The translations under genes and the position numbers were made by a program. Source: REEB76 sp963774895 (GTDB lineage Bacteria > Pseudomonadota > Gammaproteobacteria > Natronospirales > REEB76). From it: a stretch of 64,000 nucleotides of DNA. Of the stretch, positions 26,193 through 34,420 are shown piece by piece (position 1 is the stretch's first letter; every line of letters begins with the position of its first letter). The notes beneath the pieces are model-generated. The model was not told the origin of the DNA, did not search any database, and was given only the letters and a program-made list of their open reading frames with translations. The stretch is taken from contig CAVZGN010000004.1 in the NCBI GenBank assembly GCA_963774895.1, positions 310,001 through 374,000 on the forward strand. The letters are read 5' to 3'.

Positions 26193-28274
26193 TTAGCCTC
26201 GCCCAACAAGACTACGCTCGATTAACCGGAAGCCTTTCAAATTCACACTCAATTGCGGCTGATCCTTTTGAAGGTAAATTGCGAAATCGATTCGCGAAAT
26301 GCCTTCCGGTGCCCGATATGAAACTGGGTGCGTGACGCTGTGCGGTCGTAGATAAGCCAGGTTTTTCTTCATTCGCAATTCGAAGTCGTTCCCAAAGCAT
26401 AACGCAATGACACGCGCCTCTCCTCGCCCTAGAACTTCTGCATCAATTAACAGCTCATAATAACGTCCAGGGTTTACTGGCCAACCCTGTTTAGAATTTA
26501 TTCTGCGCCACGGACAGTGTCCTAACGTCATATATCCATGTTGACTAGGATTTACGAGCGTTAGCAGTAAAGCCTCGTCGCTTTTCTTTGCATTTAGATT
26601 AGAAATACGCAAATTGCTGTCGTTATTATTATTAAATTGCACTTCTACCAAAATAACTCCTGGCACATCTAATACGGAATTTATTGATACACCGCCAACG
26701 ATTGCAGTCTTTCTGAGTATCCTGGTTGCAAACCGTAGTGGATACTGGAGAAACCGTATAATGTAATCACGCCAAGTTAAGCGCCATCGGTCATCGCTAT
26801 AGAATTGATCCACCACGAACCCGCAGACCTGCCAGAAACGCCAACGCTGATAAACGTTCCACTTATTTAAAGCTGACATCTGGTTTATCTGTCCATTATT
26901 TATAGATGTTCTATGCACCGGCTCAGCAAGACGTGGGTAGAAAGCGATTCCCACACTCTGTAGTGACTTTTTAAGTTGCTCCTTGTTGGTCGCGATGTCT
27001 TCAAGGCGTATAACTACTGGACATGCAACCGATAAACGCAACATCACGTCGGCAACATAAATGCAGCATTTATCGAACTGCGGTAACCATTTCCATGTGG
27101 GTCTATTGATTTTGGGATGAAGATTATCATCCGGAGTCGTGTACCAATCCCGATTCATGATTGATCTGACTATATCGGCGGGATGACGCGCAAGTTGCAC
27201 CAAGGTCGCTTCGGGGAAAAGCTGCTTTAATTCTGGGATAAACTGTTCCAGATATACATTCACCTCGGCATAGTCGCGCTTATTATGTTCGATATCCATG
27301 CGGAGATCTGCCAGCAAACTCACAACCTTTTCACGCTGTTCCAGCAGTTGTGTGAATCCGGCGCCTGTTTCCTTGCGGGTTAACATCTGTATTCCGTCAA
27401 AATAATGATTCAGCGCATATTCATGACGGGCATGCACGGAACTTGCTTCATCGAGTACTCTTGCAAGCCAAGTACTGCCAGAGCGCGCAGTGGACAGAAA
27501 GAAGTACTGGCGTGCTTTACCCAGCCAGTGCACCGGATGAAATAGGACTTGATGCCGGCCGCTCTTTAAAGTGGCGGTCATAGGGTCAGGACTGCGCAAC
27601 CAGCTGCCCCCGCTATCCGTGAAATAATCATCAAATGGTACATGCATGGCATCGTATACCAGCCCGCACTCCTTCAATCCGATGCTCCACAGAGGAAAAG
27701 TTGCGCCATCTGCGCGTTGCAGTTGGTGTGAGGCAGGGTATTGCAAGGCATGCTTGGGGTCTTCGGGTGAAATGCCTTCGGCTGAAAGACCAGTCTCCCG
27801 CAAGGCAGGATCGGCCGGCTTTAAGTCGCGAAAACACCAATAATTGCTGAACTGGTATTTATAACAGGCGCGATCGCCATGCGCAGATACACCGGTGATT
27901 CGTACTCCTTGTTGTTTCAGTGGCTTAACCAGAGAGGTAATCGCATCAGCCACATCGTCAATCTCGCCTGTAAACCAGCGAGTCAACATATTGAGGTGCA
28001 GTCCTACTTCATGCCCGAAATCCTGCAACTGCAGGCATTTATCGATAAAACGAGAGTCGTTCCAGTAATCGGCAGAATGCAGAAGAAAATAGGTGGCGCG
28101 ATAGCCGTATTCTGCTTCCCAATATGCCATCTCAAGCCCAATATCAAGATCATGGTCCACGTCATGCCGCAAAACCACGAGATTGGGGGCATCTTTTTTG
28201 CTGTGTAATGCGGAGACCGGCTCGGTATTTCCCAGATGGCGTAGATACTCGAAATATTCCTTGCGAATGGTCAT
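26193..28274 (-). CDS. fused deacetylase-like / sulfotransferase protein with C-terminal beta-rich domain
   Basis: A 693-residue fusion, counted from the ATG at 28274 that overlaps the upstream stop as ATGA; an ATG at 28331 is less likely. Residues 1-255 are a polysaccharide-deacetylase-like domain with RHDVDHD (36-42), GHEVGLH (87-93), AHGD (131-134) and FHPVHW (245-250), related to the domains at 14.5-17.5 kb. Residues 256-495 are a sulfotransferase: 5'-phosphosulfate loop STARSGSTWL (261-270), 3'-phosphate motif LARHPADIVRS (361-371). Residues about 500-693 look beta-rich, with no function assigned. Eukaryotic heparan sulfate N-deacetylase/N-sulfotransferases have the same domain order, so this protein may remove an N-acetyl group and sulfate the amine. 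The deacetylase assignment rests on motifs; the combined reaction is inference. Confidence 0.75.
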   Translation of the reverse strand: MTIRKEYFEYLRHLGNTEPVSALHSKKDAPNLVVLRHDVDHDLDIGLEMAYWEAEYGYRATYFLLHSADYWNDSRFIDKCLQLQDFGHEVGLHLNMLTRWFTGEIDDVADAITSLVKPLKQQGVRITGVSAHGDRACYKYQFSNYWCFRDLKPADPALRETGLSAEGISPEDPKHALQYPASHQLQRADGATFPLWSIGLKECGLVYDAMHVPFDDYFTDSGGSWLRSPDPMTATLKSGRHQVLFHPVHWLGKARQYFFLSTARSGSTWLARVLDEASSVHARHEYALNHYFDGIQMLTRKETGAGFTQLLEQREKVVSLLADLRMDIEHNKRDYAEVNVYLEQFIPELKQLFPEATLVQLARHPADIVRSIMNRDWYTTPDDNLHPKINRPTWKWLPQFDKCCIYVADVMLRLSVACPVVIRLEDIATNKEQLKKSLQSVGIAFYPRLAEPVHRTSINNGQINQMSALNKWNVYQRWRFWQVCGFVVDQFYSDDRWRLTWRDYIIRFLQYPLRFATRILRKTAIVGGVSINSVLDVPGVILVEVQFNNNNDSNLRISNLNAKKSDEALLLTLVNPSQHGYMTLGHCPWRRINSKQGWPVNPGRYYELLIDAEVLGRGEARVIALCFGNDFELRMKKNLAYLRPHSVTHPVSYRAPEGISRIDFAIYLQKDQPQLSVNLKGFRLIERSLVGRG

Positions 28275-29914
28275 GGAGACCCCATCAATTCCCGATAATA
28301 TTCCGTCAGTTTTGTAGCCTCGATTTCCCAATTGAAATCTGTTGCTGCGCGCTTCATGTTACGACGAACATGTTCAAGAATGGCAGGATCATCGAGAACA
28401 GCACGCGCAGCGCGCGCGATATTCTCTGGCTCATCTGGGTTGAATGTCATGCCAATGCCGTAGTCTTCAACGACTTTCCTCAATTCAGGGAAATCACTAG
28501 CTATAACGGGTATGCCAGCCAATACATACTCATACACCTTGTTTGGCGAGCAGTAGTAGTAACTCAGGCATTTATTTTCAATTGGGGCGACACCAATATC
28601 CGCGCAGGCCGCATACGTAGTGACAAGATCAGAACGTACTGCTTCCAAAATATAAAGACGGTGGACAATACCTAGTAAATCTGCATGCTTCAAGAGTTCT
28701 TTCTTGTACGTCTCGCTTCCTGGTCCCATAAATACCAAAACGCACTCTGGCAGCAGTTGCATAGCAGAAATCAATTGCTTCAATCCACGATTGAAGGTAA
28801 TGGCGCCCACATATATTAAAATCTTTATTTTCGCATCGATTTTAAGAATCTCACGTAATGGATCTCCGACCGGCGCATCGACAGGTCGCTGGAGTGAAGG
28901 GGTATTGCGGATAACCTTTAGCGGCGCAATATCGTAACGTTTACCAATAGCCTCAGCTATAGATTCATTGACAGTAATAGCAAGCTGGCAACGCCTTAGC
29001 AGGAAACCTTCGAGCTTGAGCCTCCACCATCTAGAAAACCGTCCGTAAGGCTTTTGCATATTGCGCTCAAGATAGTACTCGTGTGAGTCATATACGAGCT
29101 TGGCTCCGGTAGCACGCGCCATCCACCATGCTAGTGGTAAGGTATTGAGATCGTGCGCATGGTAAACGTCGAAATGTCTTTTTGTGAGCGCCCTTCTGGC
29201 TCGTAGATAATAGTCGGAAAAGCATAACGGCCGATGATACTTGAGCAACACCTTCAACAATAGCGTGTATATCCATCCTTTCAAAATCCTTAATGTGATT
29301 TTGAATCCCCTTTTCATCCTGCGCCATCCATGCACCATTGTTCGGATAAAAAAGCGCAAGACAGACATCGTGATTCGTGCGTAGAATTTAACCTGCCATG
29401 GAGAGTTGTACTCCACATCAGATCTCGGTTCTACGAAATAATAGATGCCAATCTCCCAAAACATCACTGGTATGCTTATTGGAAAAACCAGGATAAGCAA
29501 TGGCCAATACCAAACTGGAAAACGCGGCTGAGTGTCGGTATTTACATTCTGTTTACCTCGTGACCTTCGAAACAATCTTCCTACAGTTGCATGCATGAGA
29601 GAATTTATCCGCAACAGCGTCCATAGTTTGATTACGGGAGTCAACAAGGCTGTCGTGCGAAAAATTCGCAAGAATCTCAAATGCACTGGATCCTTTATCA
29701 CGCGTAGCACTTCAATCTCACCCAACATCTGTCTTTCCGGCAACGTTCCTTCTCGCAACGCTACTACCGTTACCGACCAACCATCAGCCAACAGCGTCTC
29801 GGCCTCTTTACGGACACGCGCATCATGGGTAAAGGTGTTGTAAACAAACATGCACACGCTGCCGCGGTGGATCGGTGCCAGCGGTGGCGTATCATGTTCC
29901 GGCACAATAGACAC
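28271..29914 (-). CDS. glycosyltransferase with internal hydrophobic insertion
   Basis: A 547-residue GT-B glycosyltransferase, about 150 residues longer than usual. The N-terminus (VCMFVYNTFTHDARVRKEAETL) is typical. Residues about 100-235 form an insertion with a strongly hydrophobic stretch (WPLLILVFPISIPVMFW) and many basic residues, then the fold resumes with DVYHAHDLNTLPLAWW and VYDSHEYYLERN. The donor half contains KILIYVGAITFNRGL and SPNKVYEYVLAGIPVIASDF. The insertion may anchor it to the membrane near lipid-linked substrate. Donor unknown. It lies 5 bases after the aminotransferase gene. Confidence 0.82.
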   Translation of the reverse strand: MSIVPEHDTPPLAPIHRGSVCMFVYNTFTHDARVRKEAETLLADGWSVTVVALREGTLPERQMLGEIEVLRVIKDPVHLRFLRIFRTTALLTPVIKLWTLLRINSLMHATVGRLFRRSRGKQNVNTDTQPRFPVWYWPLLILVFPISIPVMFWEIGIYYFVEPRSDVEYNSPWQVKFYARITMSVLRFFIRTMVHGWRRMKRGFKITLRILKGWIYTLLLKVLLKYHRPLCFSDYYLRARRALTKRHFDVYHAHDLNTLPLAWWMARATGAKLVYDSHEYYLERNMQKPYGRFSRWWRLKLEGFLLRRCQLAITVNESIAEAIGKRYDIAPLKVIRNTPSLQRPVDAPVGDPLREILKIDAKIKILIYVGAITFNRGLKQLISAMQLLPECVLVFMGPGSETYKKELLKHADLLGIVHRLYILEAVRSDLVTTYAACADIGVAPIENKCLSYYYCSPNKVYEYVLAGIPVIASDFPELRKVVEDYGIGMTFNPDEPENIARAARAVLDDPAILEHVRRNMKRAATDFNWEIEATKLTEYYRELMGSP

Positions 29915-29919
29915 AGCGT

Positions 29920-31077
29920 TTACATCACTGACGCAAACGCGCTCACAAGATGTTGTTGATCCTCTATACGCAAATAGGGACCGGACGGTAAACTCATCAC
30001 TTCATGACAGGCCTGCTCGGAGACCGGGAAATCGTCAGGTTTATATTCAAGACCGCTGTAGGCACTCAGTAAATGTAACGGTTTTGGATAATAGACAGCT
30101 GTTGGTATCCCTTGCGATTTCAGTTTCTGTTGCACGCTATCGCGTTTACCGGGAACACGTACGGTATATTGTGCCCAAGCTGACAAACAGTCTTTTGGAA
30201 CACGCGGTAAAACCTTCGACAATCCAACGGCTGTAAATAATTCCGCATACCGGTCTGCCACTTGCTGTCGAAGCTGCAGCTCGCCTTCGAATTGAGGCCA
30301 CTTCGCCAGCAAGATTGCCGCCTGCAATGTGTCCATGCGTGCGTTCAGTCCAATACGTACATTGTCGTATTTGTCCTCGCCCTTGCCATGTATGCGAATG
30401 GAAAGCATGGCTGCGGCCAGTGCCTCATCGTCTGTAAACACCATACCGCCGTCACCGTAACATCCAAGCGGCTTTGCCGGGAAGAAACTGGTGGTGGAAA
30501 CATCGCCAAAACAACATGCAGGGCGGCCACGATATTTCGCTCCAAAAGATTGGGCTGCGTCTTCAATAAGAAATAGTCCTTCTTTCCGGCAAATGGCGGC
30601 TATGGATTCATAATTGGCCGGGACACCGAAAATATCCACGGCGATCACGGCGGCACAATTGAGTGGCTGATTCAGCCTTGGCAAGGGATAAATCGTGGAA
30701 TCGTTCTCGCGCACTGCACGAATCGCAAGGCGCAATTGCTCGGGGTTTATGTTGAAAGTTTCTGGTACAACATCCACGAAGATCGGCGTTGCCCCCACAA
30801 GCGATATCATTTCGGCGGTGGCAAAAAACGTAAACGGCGTGGTAAACACGGCATCCCCGTGTCCGATTTCGCGCGCCATCAGCGGCATGAGCAGTGCGTC
30901 AGTACCGGAAGAGCAGGAAATCGCATGCCGCTTCCCCGTATATTCTGACAACGTGCGTTCCAGTTCCTCGATTTCCGGCCCCATGATGAACTTTCCATGT
31001 TCAAGCACATGTTTTATTCGTTCAAGTATGGCCTTGTGCGACAGTTCATACTGAGTTCTAAGATCGATGAATTCCAT
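29920..31077 (-). CDS. DegT/DnrJ/EryC1 sugar aminotransferase, WbpE-like
   Basis: A 385-residue PLP-dependent aminotransferase. The start MEFIDLRTQYE is typical of WbpE-type enzymes. SGTDALLMPLMA, FLIEDAAQSFGAKYRG and SFFPAKPLGCYGDGG supply the PLP contacts and the Schiff-base lysine. In the WbpA-B-E-D pathway it converts the 3-keto sugar to UDP-2-acetamido-3-amino-2,3-dideoxy-glucuronate using glutamate. The three neighbouring pathway genes in the same operon make this call firm. Confidence 0.93.
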   Translation of the reverse strand: MEFIDLRTQYELSHKAILERIKHVLEHGKFIMGPEIEELERTLSEYTGKRHAISCSSGTDALLMPLMAREIGHGDAVFTTPFTFFATAEMISLVGATPIFVDVVPETFNINPEQLRLAIRAVRENDSTIYPLPRLNQPLNCAAVIAVDIFGVPANYESIAAICRKEGLFLIEDAAQSFGAKYRGRPACCFGDVSTTSFFPAKPLGCYGDGGMVFTDDEALAAAMLSIRIHGKGEDKYDNVRIGLNARMDTLQAAILLAKWPQFEGELQLRQQVADRYAELFTAVGLSKVLPRVPKDCLSAWAQYTVRVPGKRDSVQQKLKSQGIPTAVYYPKPLHLLSAYSGLEYKPDDFPVSEQACHEVMSLPSGPYLRIEDQQHLVSAFASVM

Positions 31078-31098
31078 CTATATTTCCGATTTTGGGCA

Positions 31099-31695
31099 TC
31101 AGACGCCAGACAACCGGCCGTCACGCAATATATACACCTCACCGGTCTGCGGACACAATGCTTGTCCCGTACCCTGAACTGGCAGATCTAGCCTGTTTCC
31201 AGCGCGGCTCATCCAACCGATATGACGCGCTGGCACACCCACCATCAACGCGAAATCCATGACATTACTGGTGATAACTGCGCCAGCACCTACAAATGCG
31301 TATTGGCCGATGGTTACACCACATATGATGGTGCAGTTAGCGCCCAGTGACGCACCGCGACGAACAAGCGTATCACGGTACTCGTCTTTGCGAATAACCG
31401 CGGCGCGCGGATTATAGACATTGGTGAACACCATACTAGGGCCGCAAAACACGTCATCTTCCAGCGTCACATTGTCGTATACCGATACATTATTTTGGAT
31501 CTTGACGTTATTGCCGATGAGCACGCGATTTCCCACAAACACGTTTTGACCGAGCGAGCAGCGCTCGCCGATCACTGCGCCACCGCATACATGAACCCAA
31601 TGCCAGATACGCGTACCTTCCCCGATTCTGGCGCCGGCATCGACGATGGCAGTTTCATGTGCGGAATAACCCATGTCACGGCATTCCTTGATCAA
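31099..31695 (-). CDS. left-handed beta-helix N-acetyltransferase, WbpD-like
   Basis: A 198-residue protein built of hexapeptide repeats (IGEGTRIWHWVHVCGGAVIG, then LIGNNVKIQNNVSVYDNV) ending with GAGAVITSNV and MVGVPARHIGWM. It matches WbpD, which acetylates the 3-amino group to give UDP-2,3-diacetamido-2,3-dideoxy-D-glucuronate. Its ATG overlaps the stop of the dehydrogenase upstream by 4 bases. 21 bases separate it from the aminotransferase. Confidence 0.93.
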   Translation of the reverse strand: MIKECRDMGYSAHETAIVDAGARIGEGTRIWHWVHVCGGAVIGERCSLGQNVFVGNRVLIGNNVKIQNNVSVYDNVTLEDDVFCGPSMVFTNVYNPRAAVIRKDEYRDTLVRRGASLGANCTIICGVTIGQYAFVGAGAVITSNVMDFALMVGVPARHIGWMSRAGNRLDLPVQGTGQALCPQTGEVYILRDGRLSGV

Positions 31696-32771
31696 TAGTC
31701 CAGCGGCAGGGATACTCTGCGACCATCGCGCGCCGAGATGTATATGGCAACCAGCAGCTCCAAGGAGCGCAATCCCTCGCGGCCGTCGGTCTCAGCCTCG
31801 GCTTCACCCCGCAGTGTTTTGATGACGTTCTCATAATAGAGAGCATGCCCGAAACCATAGACTGAGGTGGTGTCGTAATTGGCTTTTCTGACAAGCTCGT
31901 CGTCGGCATCAGAGTCAGCAAACTGCCAGTGTTGGATCTCATTGACTGCGACGCCCCCAACTCTCACCGTGCCTTTCTCTCCCAGTATCGTAATGGAGCC
32001 CTCAAGATTTTTGGGGTATGTAAGCATGGTGACGTTCATGGAACCCAGTGCGCCGGAGCGCCATTTGATACTCACCACACCGCTGTCTTCCACCTCGATG
32101 TTGCGTGCCAGGGTGGCTGTGAAGGCCTGAACACATTCCACCGGCCCGACCAGCCAGTCCAGCAAATCCACATAATGGCTTGCCTGGTTCATGAAGGCAC
32201 CTCCATCGAATTCCCAGGTGCCACGCCATTTAGCGCTATCGTAATAGGCTTGGGGGCGGTTCCATAAGACGTTAACATTGACCATATAGATACGTCCGAA
32301 GCGCTTTTTTTCGATGGCACGCTTCAATAACTGGATGGTGGCATTGCGGCGATTCTGCTTGACGACGAATAACATCACGCCCGCTTCATCGCAGGCTTTG
32401 ACGAAATCCTTGCCGTCTTCCCAGCGTGTGGCCATGGGTTTCTCCGACACCACGTGAAACCCGGCTTTGGCAATTTGTATGCCCTGGCTGGCATGTAGGC
32501 CGCTCGGTGTGGCCAGTATGACGGCATCGAAGCCCCCGGCCCCGAGCATAGATTTCAGGTCAGGGTGGCCTTTGACTTCAGTATTGCCACAAGCCGCCTT
32601 CAGAGCAGTCGCATCGGTATCACACACAGCTACCAACTCGGCATGTTCCGCGTGTTTTTGCAGGGATTCGAAGTGCTTCGCAGAAATGCGCCCACAACCC
32701 ACGAGGGCAAATCGGATTTTCCGATCGCATATTGGTTTGTAATTACCAGTCATATTCATCGCATCCTTCAA
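31692..32771 (-). CDS. Gfo/Idh/MocA oxidoreductase, WbpB-like
   Basis: A 359-residue NAD(P)-dependent dehydrogenase. The N-terminal Rossmann motif is FALVGCGRISAKHFESL, with the EKPMATRWEDG motif carrying the catalytic lysine; the C-terminal half is the usual alpha/beta dimer domain (GGAFMNQASHYVDLLDWL). It oxidises C3 of UDP-GlcNAcA before transamination by WbpE. The start overlaps the wbpA-like stop by 4 bases; ATGs at codons 4 and 6 are alternatives. Confidence 0.93.
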   Translation of the reverse strand: MKDAMNMTGNYKPICDRKIRFALVGCGRISAKHFESLQKHAEHAELVAVCDTDATALKAACGNTEVKGHPDLKSMLGAGGFDAVILATPSGLHASQGIQIAKAGFHVVSEKPMATRWEDGKDFVKACDEAGVMLFVVKQNRRNATIQLLKRAIEKKRFGRIYMVNVNVLWNRPQAYYDSAKWRGTWEFDGGAFMNQASHYVDLLDWLVGPVECVQAFTATLARNIEVEDSGVVSIKWRSGALGSMNVTMLTYPKNLEGSITILGEKGTVRVGGVAVNEIQHWQFADSDADDELVRKANYDTTSVYGFGHALYYENVIKTLRGEAEAETDGREGLRSLELLVAIYISARDGRRVSLPLDY

Positions 32772-34105
32772 GCCTTGACGACATTGTCATACTGATCGCG
32801 GTAGACACCACGACTATCCACGATCAGTTTTGCATACTTGCGAATTTTGTCATAATCAAAATCGGTATGATCTGTAGCCACCAGCACGCAATCGAAGCGC
32901 GTAAGCGACTCATCGGTCAATGCAATGCTCTTGAGGTCAAAACTATGGTCGCGCATCTTTGGGAATGACGGTACGTAAGGATCGGAGTACTCCACATGGA
33001 CACCCTTGCTTCGCAGTATTTCCATAATATGCACCGAGGGTGATTCGCGCATATCGTCCACGTTTTTCTTGTATGCAATCCCCAATACTAGGATATGGCT
33101 GCCATTCAGGGCCTTACCCCGCTTGTTCAGGCCATCCACGATTTTTGATACTACCCAATCCGGCATAGCGCTGTTGACCTCACCCGCGAGTTCTATGAAG
33201 CGGGTATGCACGCCGTATTCGCGCGCCTTCCAGGTAAGGTAGAACGGATCAATGGGAATGCAATGCCCGCCCAAGCCCGGGCCCGGATAATACGGCACGA
33301 AGCCGAAGGGTTTGCTGGCAGCTGCATCAATGACTTCACGGATATCGATACCCATGCGGTCGGCAACGATTTTCATCTCATTCACCAATCCGATGTTCAC
33401 AGCCCGGTGTATGTTCTCCAACAGCTTGGTCATCTCGGCCGCACGGGTGGAACTGACCGGTATTATCTTATTAACCACCTGCTCGTAAAGTGCTACGCCG
33501 ATGTCACGGCAAGCTGGCGTATAACCGCCGCACACTTTTGGAATGTTGGAGGTGGTGAAATTCATATTGCCTGGATCCTCGCGCTCGGGCGAGAACACTA
33601 GAAATACATCCTTGCCAACGCGTAGACCACGACTTTCAATACGCGGTTTGAGTTCCTCGTCGGTAGTCCCGGGATAAGTAGTACTTTCCAGTGAAACTAC
33701 CTGGCTGGAGCGCAGATGCGGTACCAGTGCATCCATGGTGTCGGTGACGAATGAGAGATCCGGCTCGCGATGCGAATTCAGTGGTGTAGGTACACAGATA
33801 ATCAGTGCATCCGCCTCTTTGGCGCGCGCGAAATCCGTGGTGGGTTGGAATCCCGCTTTGATGGCTGCGCCGATTTTCGGATCAGCGATATGTTTAATAT
33901 AGCTGCGGCCTTGCTGCAACGTCTTCACTTTGTCCGGATCGATGTCGAAACCGATGACTTTGTAACCGACTTCGGTGAAACGCAGCATCAGCGGCAATCC
34001 GACATAGCCGAGACCCACGATGCCGATCACCGCCTGGCGATCATGCAGCTTCTGTAGAAGCGCTTCTTGATGATTGTGCTTGGAATCGTTCATTTCCGAC
34101 TGCAT
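32768..34105 (-). CDS. UDP-N-acetyl-D-glucosamine 6-dehydrogenase, WbpA-like
   Basis: A 445-residue UDP-sugar dehydrogenase of the WbpA/WecC family. NAD-binding GIVGLGYVGLPL lies near residues 28-39, LENIHRAVNIGLVNEM mid-protein, and the catalytic cysteine loop is GPGLGGHCIPIDPFYL. It oxidises UDP-GlcNAc to UDP-GlcNAcA, the first step of the diacetamido-uronic acid route encoded by the next three genes. An ATG at codon 5 is an alternative start. First gene of this operon; a repeat-filled gap separates it from the PAPS synthesis gene. Confidence 0.94.
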   Translation of the reverse strand: MQSEMNDSKHNHQEALLQKLHDRQAVIGIVGLGYVGLPLMLRFTEVGYKVIGFDIDPDKVKTLQQGRSYIKHIADPKIGAAIKAGFQPTTDFARAKEADALIICVPTPLNSHREPDLSFVTDTMDALVPHLRSSQVVSLESTTYPGTTDEELKPRIESRGLRVGKDVFLVFSPEREDPGNMNFTTSNIPKVCGGYTPACRDIGVALYEQVVNKIIPVSSTRAAEMTKLLENIHRAVNIGLVNEMKIVADRMGIDIREVIDAAASKPFGFVPYYPGPGLGGHCIPIDPFYLTWKAREYGVHTRFIELAGEVNSAMPDWVVSKIVDGLNKRGKALNGSHILVLGIAYKKNVDDMRESPSVHIMEILRSKGVHVEYSDPYVPSFPKMRDHSFDLKSIALTDESLTRFDCVLVATDHTDFDYDKIRKYAKLIVDSRGVYRDQYDNVVKA

Positions 34106-34420
34106 CCTGATCTCGCTAAATCTGTAAGGAATCTACACTGTCTATCTGCAACTGCCTCGCTGAATTGCGACGGAGTCCGCCGCGCCTACCACGCAATTCC
34201 ATGTAGGAGTGGCCGGCGGACCACTGGTCCGCGCCGCGATTCTCAATCCCAAACCATCGCGGTGGAGACCATCGCTCGTACCAATCACATTTCTTGTAGG
34301 AGCGATCCTCCGGGTCGCGATTCTGGTTCAAAATAATCGTGGCGAGAGCAGATTATTGCTCCTGCAAAATCTGCATTTCCGCCGTCCATGGCGGTCATCG
34401 CCGCTCCTACCATAACAGCG
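34106..34420. repeat. 315-base gap with REP-like palindromes, cluster B
   Basis: Between the sulfurylase/kinase gene and the wbpA-like gene. Four or more diverged units: about 34160-34195 (GCGACGGAGTCCG), 34203-34245 (TGTAGGAGTGGCC, inverted GGCCGGCGGACCACTGGTCC), 34256-34285 (ATCGCGGTGGAGACC), 34294-34325 (TTGTAGGAGCGATC to GGTCGCGATTC), and 34388-34415 (CATGGCGGTCATCGCCGCTCCTAC). No ORF or promoter recognised. Same family as clusters A and C. Confidence 0.7.
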
